Origin: an uncultured Streptomyces sp.
Lineage (GTDB): Bacteria > Actinomycetota > Actinomycetes > Streptomycetales > Streptomycetaceae
Direction of reading: 5' to 3'
Length of the DNA: 7,559 bases
Assembly: GCA_946480485.1 (NCBI GenBank)
Contig: CAMLJW010000255.1
Coordinates: 1 to 7,559, forward strand
Under the pieces are notes generated by a model. It was not told where the DNA came from, made no database searches, and saw only the letters and a program-made list of their open reading frames with translations. Below are positions 1-6,790 of the stretch, piece after piece. Numbering within the stretch: position 1 is the first letter of the stretch; the number at the start of each line of letters is the position of its first letter. A program made the position numbers and the translations under genes.

Positions 1-1280
<1,280 letters not shown>

Positions 1281-1335
1281 CCAGCCCTGTCGGGCGGACA
1301 GCTCGGCAACCCCCGAGGTCGGTCCACCACCGGAA

Positions 1336-1370
1336 AGGCCGGCTCGCCGCGAACGGCGTCGAGCCGGCCT
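1336..1370 (+). terminator. Rho-independent-type hairpin after argG
   Basis: An 11-bp perfect stem pairs 1336-1346 (AGGCCGGCTCG) with 1360-1370. The 13-base loop can itself pair CCG with CGG. There is no T-run after it, as is usual for Streptomyces terminators. It lies between the argG stop and the next gene on the same strand, so it should separate the two transcripts. Confidence 0.7.
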
Positions 1371-1438
1371 CGCCGGTGCGGCGAGAGTGCGTGGCGGACA
1401 CCGCTCCTTGACGGGCAACCGTTGTTCTGCCGAGGCAC

Positions 1439-1452
1439 TAGCGTCTTCCTCA
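1439..1452 (+). promoter_or_regulatory. Possible -10 element for a leaderless PhzF-family mRNA
   Basis: TAGCGT at 1439-1444 fits the actinobacterial TAnnnT -10 pattern. Seven bases separate it from the ATG at 1452, which would put the transcription start on or next to the start codon. This agrees with the absence of a usable Shine-Dalgarno site: the nearest GAGG (1432-1435) is 16 bases away. The only good -35-like hexamer, TTGACG at 1408-1413, is 25 bases upstream of the -10, which is too far, so the promoter call is tentative. Confidence 0.3.
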
Positions 1453-2261
1453 TGCGGATTCACCTCGTCGACGCGTTCACCGACCGCCCCTTCGCCGGCA
1501 ACCCGGCCGGGGTCCTCCTCCTCGACGGCTTCCCCAAGGACGACTGGCTTCAGAAGGTGGCCCTGGAGGTGAACCACTCCGAGACCGCGTTCACCCACCG
1601 CCTGCCGGAGGGCGGCGAGGCCGACTGGGCACTGCGCTGGTTCACGCCCATCACCGAGGTCGCGATGTGCGGCCACGCGACGCTCGCCACCGCGCACGTG
1701 CTGGCTTCGACGGGAGTGGCCGCGGGCCCCGTACGGTTCGCGACCAAGAGCGGCGTGCTCATCGCCACCGCGAACGACGACGGGTCCATCACCATGGACT
1801 TCCCTACCGCGCCGCTGGCTCAGGTCGAGTTCCCGGCGGGCGTGGCCGAGGCCCTGGGCGCCGAGCCGCTCACCACTCACGACACCGGCCCGAACATCGG
1901 CGACCTGCTGATCGAGCTCGCCGACGAGAAGACCGTCCTTGACCTCGGCCCCGACCACAAGGCCCTCGCCCGGTACTCCAAGCGCGGCATCATCGTCACC
2001 GCCCCCGCCGAGGACCCCTCCCGGGGCTACGACTTCGTCTCGCGCTGCTTCTTCCCGAACGTCGGCATCGACGAGGATCCGGTCACCGGCAGCGCCCACA
2101 CGGCCCTCGCCCCCTACTGGTCCGAGCGCCTCGGCCGCCTCGACCTCACCGGCCTGCAGGCATCCCCGCGCTCCGGCCTGGTCCACACCCGGCTCCACGG
2201 CGACCGCACCCTGCTCACGGGCCACGCGGTCACCGTCATCGAGGGCGAACTGCACGCGTGA
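1452..2261 (+). CDS. PhzF-family (YddE-like) isomerase/epimerase
   Basis: This 269-residue protein belongs to the PhzF family, whose two-lobed diaminopimelate-epimerase-like fold carries out cofactor-free isomerisations. PhzF of phenazine synthesis isomerises trans-2,3-dihydro-3-hydroxyanthranilate; most family members have no known substrate. Visible hallmarks are the N-terminal VDAFTDRPFAGNPAGV (6-21), NHSETAF (41-47) whose Glu44 corresponds to the catalytic Glu45 of PhzF, TEVAMCGHATLA (68-79) and DEDPVTGSAH (207-216). The length is close to the family's usual 260-300. I start at ATG 1452 because family proteins begin with this M-(R/K)-hydrophobic-VDAF sequence. An in-frame TTG at 1422 would add ten unrelated residues. 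No other phenazine genes are nearby, so a phenazine role should not be assumed; a general metabolite isomerase is more likely. It is transcribed alone, between the argG hairpin and a convergent neighbour. Confidence 0.92.
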   Translation: MRIHLVDAFTDRPFAGNPAGVLLLDGFPKDDWLQKVALEVNHSETAFTHRLPEGGEADWALRWFTPITEVAMCGHATLATAHVLASTGVAAGPVRFATKSGVLIATANDDGSITMDFPTAPLAQVEFPAGVAEALGAEPLTTHDTGPNIGDLLIELADEKTVLDLGPDHKALARYSKRGIIVTAPAEDPSRGYDFVSRCFFPNVGIDEDPVTGSAHTALAPYWSERLGRLDLTGLQASPRSGLVHTRLHGDRTLLTGHAVTVIEGELHA

Positions 2262-2270
2262 ACACCACGA

Positions 2271-2310
2271 GAGGGGGCGTACGAGAATGCTGGGACCCGC
2301 CCCGCCCCTC
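2271..2310. terminator. Possible bidirectional terminator at a convergent junction
   Basis: GAGGGG at 2271-2276 can pair with CCCCTC at 2305-2310, and CG at 2278-2279 with CG at 2303-2304 across a one-base bulge. The loop is long (23 bases). It fills the 58-base gap between the stops of the PhzF-family gene (+) and the CPBP-family gene (-), where a shared terminator would be expected. Stem quality is only moderate. Confidence 0.4.
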
Positions 2311-2319
2311 GTCATCAGC

Positions 2320-3120
2320 TCACGCGGTAGGCAGCCACCCCACCTTGCCCGCCAGCAGCGCGTACCCGACGAACGCCCCGATGTCGAGCAGCGAATGTGC
2401 GACGACCAGCGGTCCGACGCGGCCCCAGCGGCGGTACAGGTGGACGAAGACGAAGCCCATCACCAGGTTGCCGATGAATCCGCCGATGCCCTGGTAGAGG
2501 TGGTACGAGCCGCGCAGCACGGAGCTGGCCATCAGCGCGGTGCCCGGCGTCCAGCCCAACTGGCCGAGGCGGCGCAGCAGATACCCGACGACGATCACTT
2601 CCTCCAGGACCGCGTTCTGGAGGGCGGAGAGGATCAACACCGGGTACTTCCACCACACGTCGGGCAGCGCTTCCGGCACCACGGTGAGGTTGAAGCCGAG
2701 CCCGCGGGCCGCCAGATAGAAGGCGATTCCCGTGCTGCCGATCACCGCGGCGATCGCCACGCCGCGCCCCAGATCCGGCCACGGACGCGTGCGGTCGAAG
2801 CCGATCGTGCGCATCCCCTGCCCCTCACGCAGCAGCAAGTGCGCGACGAGCGCGACCGGCACCAGCGCCGACGCGATCCCGAACAGCTGCCAGGCGAGAT
2901 CGAGCCACGGGCGGCCCGGCGCAGCCGAGGCGTTCAGCGTGGCCGCCTGATCCTTCAGTCCCCCGGGTTTCGTGACCGATCCCATAAAGCTGATCAGCGC
3001 GGAGACGCCGCTCGCGCCGAGCGAAAGCCCGAGCACGAGCAGCGTCTCATTGCGGAAGATCCGCCGTGCCGGCCGCTCCGCCGGAAAGGAATCGGCCCCC
3101 GGCCCCGCCTCCGCCTGCAC
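2320..3120 (-). CDS. CPBP-family (CAAX-protease-like) integral membrane protein
   Basis: This 266-residue polytopic membrane protein resembles the CPBP/Abi family, the Rce1-like membrane proteases that include bacteriocin-processing and immunity proteins. Hydrophobic segments lie at about 25-47, 76-97, 119-138, 158-182, 212-228 and 237-257. The active-site motifs appear in family order: Glu173-Glu174 in VLEEVIVVGYLLRRL, His207 in GSYHLYQG, and His242/Asp246 in AHSLLDIG. In the first motif the Arg usual in EExxxR is Val, although the acidic pair and both His are kept. The start is GTG at 3120 because GGAGG (minus strand, 3126-3130) lies five bases ahead. It sits downstream of the GCS2-family ligase on the same strand, but 183 bases and a hairpin separate them, so it is probably transcribed alone. 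Its substrate cannot be told from sequence, and no bacteriocin or prenylated partner is nearby. Confidence 0.85.
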   Translation of the reverse strand: MQAEAGPGADSFPAERPARRIFRNETLLVLGLSLGASGVSALISFMGSVTKPGGLKDQAATLNASAAPGRPWLDLAWQLFGIASALVPVALVAHLLLREGQGMRTIGFDRTRPWPDLGRGVAIAAVIGSTGIAFYLAARGLGFNLTVVPEALPDVWWKYPVLILSALQNAVLEEVIVVGYLLRRLGQLGWTPGTALMASSVLRGSYHLYQGIGGFIGNLVMGFVFVHLYRRWGRVGPLVVAHSLLDIGAFVGYALLAGKVGWLPTA

Positions 3121-3125
3121 ACCAG

Positions 3126-3130
3126 CCTCC
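3126..3130 (-). promoter_or_regulatory. Shine-Dalgarno site deciding a GTG start
   Basis: The minus strand reads GGAGG here, five bases before GTG at 3120. It is the reason for choosing that start for the CPBP-family protein. Confidence 0.7.
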
Positions 3131-3239
3131 AGTTGGGTCGTCCCGCTTCGGCCCCATCTTGACCCCGCTCAGTGCGCGGCCGGGGAGGGGCACCACCGCC
3201 ATGGGACGTCACAGCTTGCCCGACGGGTACGGGAGGCGT

Positions 3240-3277
3240 GCGGTCGGCCCCCGTCACGGAGCGGCGCCGCCGACCGC
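3240..3277 (-). terminator. Hairpin terminator after the GCS2-family gene
   Basis: A 9-bp perfect stem pairs GCGGTCGGC (3240-3248) with GCCGACCGC (3269-3277) around a GC-rich 20-base loop. Read on the minus strand it begins 26 bases after the stop of the GCS2-family gene, the usual place for a terminator. It separates that gene from the CPBP-family gene downstream. Confidence 0.6.
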
Positions 3278-3303
3278 GATCGCCATGGGCGACCAGGACT
3301 GGA

Positions 3304-4824
3304 TCAACTCAACGGGAACGCGGGCTCCCGTAACCCGACGGGCCAGGCATGGACCGGGTCACCGAGGTGCATCAGCTCGCAGTAGCGCTTCGTCGTGGCG
3401 GCCAGCGCCGCCTCACGTCCCATGCCGTTCTCCAGTGCCCGGTGGAAGGTGCTGGACTGCCAGGACGCCCCGTTGACCCGGAGTCTGCACCGCTCCTCGA
3501 TCACGCCGAGGTAGAGGTCCCGGTCGGCCGGCTCGACGCCCCACGCCGCCAGGCCCGCCTCCGCGAGCGGCAGCAGCTCGTCCCGCACCAGCTGCACCGC
3601 GGGCACCCGCGCCGTCCCACCGTACCGGCCACCTCGCGGCCACTCGAGTCGCGCGTCGATTCCGTACCGGCACGCCTGGTCGAAGTTGGCGGCTGCGGCC
3701 TCGAAGGGCAGCCGCGTCCACACGGGGCGCGCCTCCTCGGCGAGGGCGCGTACGACTCCGTAGTAGAAGGCCGCGTTGGCGATGACGTCCGTGACGGTGG
3801 GACCGGCCGGCAGCACGCGGTTCTCGACCCTCAGATGCGGCACGCCGTCGTCGATGCCGTACACCGGGCGGTTCCAGCGGTAGATCGTGCCGTTGTGCAG
3901 CACGAGTTCGCCGAGCCGGGGTATGCCGCCGTCGTTCAGGACGCGCTGCGGGTCCTCGTCGTCGCAGATCGGCAGCAGCGCCGGGAAGAACCGCAGGTTC
4001 TCCTCGAAGAGGTCGTACGCCGACGAGATCCACCGCTCCCCGAACCAGGTGCGCGGGCGGACCCCCTGAGCCTGCAGCTCGGGCGGGCGGGTGTCGGTGG
4101 ACTGCTGGAACAGGGGCGGCCGCGACTCGCGCCACAGCTCACGGCCGAACAGGAACGGCGAGTTGGCGCCGACCGCGACCTGGGCGGCGGCGATTGCCTG
4201 TGCCGCGTTCCACACGTCGGCGAAGCGGTCGGGCGTCACCTGGAGGTGCAGCTGCACGGAGGTGCAGGCCGCTTCGGGCGCGATGGACGCCGAGGTGCAG
4301 TTGAGCCGCTCGACGCCTTCGATGTCGAGGGTGAAGTCCTCGCCGCGGGCCGCCACGATCTGGTCGTTGAGCAGGGTGTAGCGGTCCACGTCGGAGAGGT
4401 TCGCGGAGACCAGGTCGTCGCGTGCGAGCGTAGGCAGAATGCCGATCATCACGATCCCGGCGTCGACCTCGTTCGCTTTCCGGTCGGCGTATGCGAGCGA
4501 GGTGCGCAACTCCTCGGCGAGCCGGTCGAATACCCGGTCGCCCAATCGGTGTGGGGCAACGTTGACTTCCAGATTGAACATGGCGAGTTCTGTTTGGAAA
4601 TCACGACTTGCGATGCGTTCAAGTACTTGTGTGTTCATCATTCGCGGCATGCCGTCGGGGCCCGCGAGATTGAGCTCGATCTCCAGGCCCATGAGATTCT
4701 TGGGGCGGTCGAACCGCTTCTCCGTCAGCAGCCGCGCGAGCCCCGCCAGACACTGCCGGAGCTTGCCGCGGTAGCGCTGCCGATCGGACAGACCGAACGG
4801 CACTGCCACGACCTTCTCCCCCAT
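3304..4824 (-). CDS. GCS2-family glutamate-cysteine ligase-like enzyme (~500-aa actinobacterial type)
   Basis: This 506-residue protein belongs to the glutamate-cysteine ligase family 2 (carboxylate-amine ligases), which activate a glutamate carboxylate with ATP and join it to an amine. Characteristic blocks are GLEIELNL (46-53) with the acidic metal/ATP residues, NLEVNVAPH (84-92), TSVQLHLQV (188-196), VGANSPFLFG (218-227), HNGTIYRWNRPVYG (310-323) and RVENRVLPAGPT (332-343). It has no signal peptide or membrane segment, so it should be cytosolic. It is longer than YbdK-type ligases and EgtA of ergothioneine synthesis, and lacks neighbours from ergothioneine, mycothiol or glutathione pathways, so the amine substrate is unknown and I give no symbol. 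ATG 4824 is supported by GAGGAGGG (4833-4840, minus strand) eight bases ahead. Codons 59-88 depart strongly from the gene's GC-ending codon use. A hairpin follows the stop. The family is secure; the reaction is inferred. Confidence 0.88.
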   Translation of the reverse strand: MGEKVVAVPFGLSDRQRYRGKLRQCLAGLARLLTEKRFDRPKNLMGLEIELNLAGPDGMPRMMNTQVLERIASRDFQTELAMFNLEVNVAPHRLGDRVFDRLAEELRTSLAYADRKANEVDAGIVMIGILPTLARDDLVSANLSDVDRYTLLNDQIVAARGEDFTLDIEGVERLNCTSASIAPEAACTSVQLHLQVTPDRFADVWNAAQAIAAAQVAVGANSPFLFGRELWRESRPPLFQQSTDTRPPELQAQGVRPRTWFGERWISSAYDLFEENLRFFPALLPICDDEDPQRVLNDGGIPRLGELVLHNGTIYRWNRPVYGIDDGVPHLRVENRVLPAGPTVTDVIANAAFYYGVVRALAEEARPVWTRLPFEAAAANFDQACRYGIDARLEWPRGGRYGGTARVPAVQLVRDELLPLAEAGLAAWGVEPADRDLYLGVIEERCRLRVNGASWQSSTFHRALENGMGREAALAATTKRYCELMHLGDPVHAWPVGLREPAFPLS

Positions 4825-4895
4825 CGAAGTGTCCCTCCTCGACTGGCCAGCCCGACGAACCGGCCGCTGGTGTCCCGGGTCACGGGGGATGATGC

Positions 4896-4922
4896 CCAGG
4901 CAATGTGATCGATAACGCCTGG
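4896..4922. repeat. Inverted repeat upstream of the GCS2-family gene
   Basis: CCAGGC (4896-4901) and GCCTGG (4917-4922) are perfect inverted arms separated by 15 AT-richer bases that contain ATCGAT. It lies about 70 bases upstream of the GCS2-family start codon on the minus strand, a position suited to an operator or an mRNA leader structure. No known regulator site was recognised. Confidence 0.35.
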
Positions 4923-4996
4923 AGGGGCCCGTCGGCCGCTACGCTGGACGCGATGCCCTTGGGGCACATTCACGCGGCATGGTGCGGTGCGCGGTT

Positions 4997-5377
4997 TTAC
5001 CGAGCGGCGATCTCCTTTTCGGCGGGCGCGATCTCGTGAAAAACGCCGACGCGAATCGGCCAACCGTTTCGCTGACGTATTCCGAGGTCATCGCCGGGTT
5101 CCCACGGAGAGTCGGGACCAAACGCACTTATCGACGACCAGATTATGCCTTGCTCTTCATATCCGGAACAGCTAGCCGAAACACCGTAGGAACACGCGTC
5201 GTATAAACTCCGCGAACGGGGCAGAGAGTTGGCGCCCACGGTCGTAGGTCCTGCCCTCATCGTGACGTCTTCGCCGAAGGGCGAGCCGCGGGGCGTCTGA
5301 TGCGTGCGATCGCAAGGCAGCGGAAGGTCCTTGGTGTGCACCGCCCGCTCGAACGTCGTCGAGACGTGGGGAGCCAC
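4997..5377 (-). CDS. Weak candidate gene, unrecognised protein
   Basis: An open frame of 126 residues starts at GTG 5377, with GGAGG on the minus strand (5385-5389) seven bases ahead; a second GTG at 5380 is only four bases away. The first 60 or so codons have about 78% G or C at the third base, moderately coding-like, but the second half runs through the AT-rich patch and loses this bias. I recognise no domain, signal peptide or membrane segment. It may be a real small gene, a decayed one, or a chance frame with a chance Shine-Dalgarno site. It would be transcribed divergently from the gene at 5538. Confidence 0.22.
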   Translation of the reverse strand: MAPHVSTTFERAVHTKDLPLPCDRTHQTPRGSPFGEDVTMRAGPTTVGANSLPRSRSLYDACSYGVSASCSGYEEQGIIWSSISAFGPDSPWEPGDDLGIRQRNGWPIRVGVFHEIAPAEKEIAAR

Positions 5378-5438
5378 CACAAGGCCTCCACCACCAGGCG
5401 AGCACGTGTGACGGACGCCGCGCGACAGGCGGCACGGT

Positions 5439-5450
5439 GATCAGTTGATC
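5439..5450. promoter_or_regulatory. Palindromic operator-like site
   Basis: GATCA (5439-5443), two bases, then TGATC (5446-5450) form a perfect inverted repeat of regulator half-site size. It lies 87 bases before the ATG at 5538 and 62 bases from the minus-strand candidate's start, so it could serve either direction. No regulator family can be named from it. Confidence 0.3.
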
Positions 5451-5537
5451 CGGGCCCGCACCTCTGCCCCCGAGAGCTGACAGCGCCGTCCGCCCCCGCC
5501 CTCGCGCCATCTTGCCTGTCGAAAGAGGCGACCCACC

Positions 5538-6128
5538 ATGCCGCTGCATGTCCCCCCGGCCCCTGTACCCGCTGTGCGCACCGTCCTCACGGCCCTCGGT
5601 TCTCCCACGGCCGTCCGTGCGTCACGCACCCCGTCCCTGCGCAACGCCCAGGGACCCGTGACACCAGATCTCCCCCTGCCCGTACACGTGCTCGACCGGA
5701 TCAACCCGGCGGGCACCCCGGCCACCCGCCTCGCCGGGTGGCGCTTCCTCATCCGCTGCGGCGAACGTGCCGTAGCGGCCGCCGAGACCGGGCTGACTCC
5801 CGACGGCTGGGCCTTCTCGCACTTCCTCGAGGGTCCGTATGTCACCGCCACCGAACGCGCGTTGCGTCAGGCCGAGAGCATCACGCAGTCGTATCAGGCG
5901 CGTCTGCTGTCCGTGCCCGAGCTCTACATGCTCACGCTCTGGCTGCACGGCGACTGCGCCGCCGACGGCGCCGAAGGCCATCCCGCCGCCACCGATCTGC
6001 TCGTGCCCCTGGCGCCCGCGCCGCCCGGCATCGCGGCGCACCGCGCTCACCACGTGGCCGAGTTGCTGCCCGTCCTGAACCACCGGCTCACACCCGCCCC
6101 CGCCCCGCTGCTGGGCTCACCCGCCTGA
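5538..6128 (+). CDS. Unrecognised 196-residue protein
   Basis: I do not recognise a named domain. The N-terminal 45 residues are rich in Pro and Ala with scattered Arg and do not form a convincing signal peptide. A folded core runs from about 47 to 160 (LPVHVLDRINPAG, RLAGWRFLIRCGERAVAAAE, WAFSHFLEGPYVTATERALR, VPELYMLTLWLHGD). The C-terminal tail is again rich in Pro and Ala. There are only two cysteines and no membrane helix, so it is probably cytoplasmic. Codon use is strongly GC-ending throughout, which supports a real gene. The start ATG 5538 has AAAGAGG at 5522-5528, nine bases ahead. It appears to be transcribed alone: a long intergenic region precedes it and a perfect 15-bp stem hairpin follows the stop. 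Confidence 0.82.
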   Translation: MPLHVPPAPVPAVRTVLTALGSPTAVRASRTPSLRNAQGPVTPDLPLPVHVLDRINPAGTPATRLAGWRFLIRCGERAVAAAETGLTPDGWAFSHFLEGPYVTATERALRQAESITQSYQARLLSVPELYMLTLWLHGDCAADGAEGHPAATDLLVPLAPAPPGIAAHRAHHVAELLPVLNHRLTPAPAPLLGSPA

Positions 6129-6158
6129 GCCCACCCAGAAGGTTCTGAAGATCTTGCC

Positions 6159-6215
6159 CGTGCCCCGCGGCCCCACCGGGCGTGTCCCCATCCCCACCTC
6201 GGGCCGCGGGGCACG
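6159..6215 (+). terminator. Strong 15-bp stem terminator
   Basis: CGTGCCCCGCGGCCC (6159-6173) pairs perfectly over 15 bases with 6201-6215. The 27-base loop can form a small inner GGG/CCC hairpin at 6178-6188. It begins 30 bases after the stop of the 196-residue protein. No T-run follows, so it may work in either direction. Confidence 0.75.
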
Positions 6216-6295
6216 CCGCTGCGCGCAGTGACGCCTCAGCAGGGCACTGCAGCAGCGCCCCATCCGGCCACCTCGAACCACCCGAGGAGATTGGG

Positions 6296-6334
6296 ATGAA
6301 CCTTCCACGCGGGGGATGCGTCATCAACCTGTGA
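6296..6334 (+). CDS. 12-codon upstream ORF (possible leader peptide)
   Basis: ATG 6296 is preceded by GAGGAG (6284-6289) with six bases between, the best-placed Shine-Dalgarno site in this part of the window. The frame encodes MNLPRGGCVINL and stops at TGA 6334. The DUF5999-like gene lies 156 bases downstream in a different frame. There is no run of one amino acid typical of attenuation leaders, apart from a single Cys at position 9. It may be a translated regulatory uORF, a tiny protein, or a chance match. Confidence 0.3.
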   Translation: MNLPRGGCVINL

Positions 6335-6490
6335 TAGGCGCTGACTCCAAATCCCTGCGGAATGACGCCCGTAGGGCAACACTGGGTTCCCGACCATCCG
6401 AAACGGGGGGCGGCCATGAGCATCGCATCGAGCCGCAACACCGACACCACGACCATCGCCGATCTCACCCCAGAGCGAAAGATCCCATCC

Positions 6491-6697
6491 ATGTGCCAGC
6501 ACCAGCCGCCATGCCCGACAGCCGACTCCGCCGACCGGGAGGCAGCGCTTCTCGTGGCGCACCACCCGGAGCAGGGATGGAGCCTGCTGTGCAACGGTGT
6601 CCTGCTCTTCGAGGACACCGGTGAGCTCCTGCCGGACGGCCGGATCATCGCCCCGCACCGCCCGCTGGTGACCGACCAGGTGATGACGGCCGCCTGA
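6491..6697 (+). CDS. DUF5999-like small Cys/His protein
   Basis: This 68-residue protein resembles DUF5999 family members, small actinobacterial proteins of unknown function that begin MCQHQPPC. Cys2, His4 and Cys8, with Cys34 in GWSLLCNGVLLFEDTGE, could bind a metal; this is inference from their spacing. It has no signal peptide or membrane helix. I chose ATG 6491 because the conserved family sequence begins there; GAAAG (6477-6481) lies nine bases ahead and is a modest Shine-Dalgarno match. An in-frame ATG at 6416, with a G-rich stretch at 6405-6410, would add 25 less conserved residues (MSIASSRNTDTTTIADL...), and a further one at 6362 has no ribosome site. The 6416 start remains possible. 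A hairpin at 6756-6787 ends the unit. Confidence 0.85.
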   Translation: MCQHQPPCPTADSADREAALLVAHHPEQGWSLLCNGVLLFEDTGELLPDGRIIAPHRPLVTDQVMTAA

Positions 6698-6705
6698 GCC
6701 GCACG

Positions 6706-6726
6706 ACGGGCGACGGGCGACGGGCG
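6706..6726. repeat. Heptamer tandem repeat, three copies
   Basis: ACGGGCG is repeated three times without mismatch (6706-6712, 6713-6719, 6720-6726), followed by a partial ACG. It lies just after the stop of the DUF5999-like gene. Such arrays can vary in copy number through slippage; no function is evident. Confidence 0.8.
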
Positions 6727-6755
6727 ACGCCAGGAATTCACCCGCACACCTGAAG

Positions 6756-6787
6756 GGGCCGGCCCCGGGACACCCCGGAACCGGCCC
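6756..6787 (+). terminator. Compound hairpin terminator after the DUF5999-like gene
   Basis: GGGCCGG (6756-6762) pairs with CCGGCCC (6781-6787). Inside, after a CC/AA internal loop, CCGGG (6765-6769) pairs with CCCGG (6774-6778) around an ACAC loop, making 12 nearly continuous pairs. It lies 58 bases after the gene's stop and ends three bases before the next open frame begins. Confidence 0.7.
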
Positions 6788-6790
6788 GAC

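Larger units (their letters stand above)
4825..5537. other. Long region without a secure gene, partly AT-rich
   Basis: About 710 bases separate the GCS2-family start (-) from the next gene (+). The first part must hold the promoter of the GCS2-family gene, but I find no convincing -35/-10 pair. 5041-5220 has only 57% GC. Visible elements are a 6-bp inverted repeat at 4896-4922; TACGCT (4940-4945) seven bases before a 28-codon ORF at 4953-5039; a perfect 10-bp palindrome TGCGATCGCA at 5305-5314; and GATCA-GT-TGATC at 5439-5450. One weak minus-strand gene candidate (start near 5377) is listed separately. No tRNA, riboswitch or mobile-element ends were recognised. Confidence 0.6.

Noticed and set aside
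1422..1451. TTG start extending the PhzF-family protein by ten residues
   Set aside because: The added residues are unlike PhzF N-termini, and no ribosome site precedes the TTG.
1452..2261. Phenazine biosynthesis cluster suggested by a PhzF homologue
   Set aside because: None of the other phz genes is present, and most PhzF-family proteins are not in phenazine pathways.
1939..3162. Plus-strand 407-codon frame crossing two genes
   Set aside because: It overlaps the end of the PhzF-family gene and all of the CPBP-family gene; the product is Arg/Pro/Ser-rich, typical of a wrong frame.
2320..4824. A RiPP or peptide system made of the CPBP-family protein and the GCS2-family ligase
   Set aside because: The genes are separated by a terminator and 183 bases, and no precursor peptide, transporter or other modifying enzyme is nearby.
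3349..4908. Plus-strand open frame of 519 codons opposite the GCS2-family gene
   Set aside because: It is the antisense frame of a well-supported gene; such long shadow frames are normal in high-GC DNA, and its translation is rich in Arg, Val and Asp with no domain.
5165..5193. Two GGAAC motifs resembling ECF sigma factor -35 elements
   Set aside because: No -10 partner at proper spacing: 16 bases after the first comes only GTAGG, and no downstream gene start fits.
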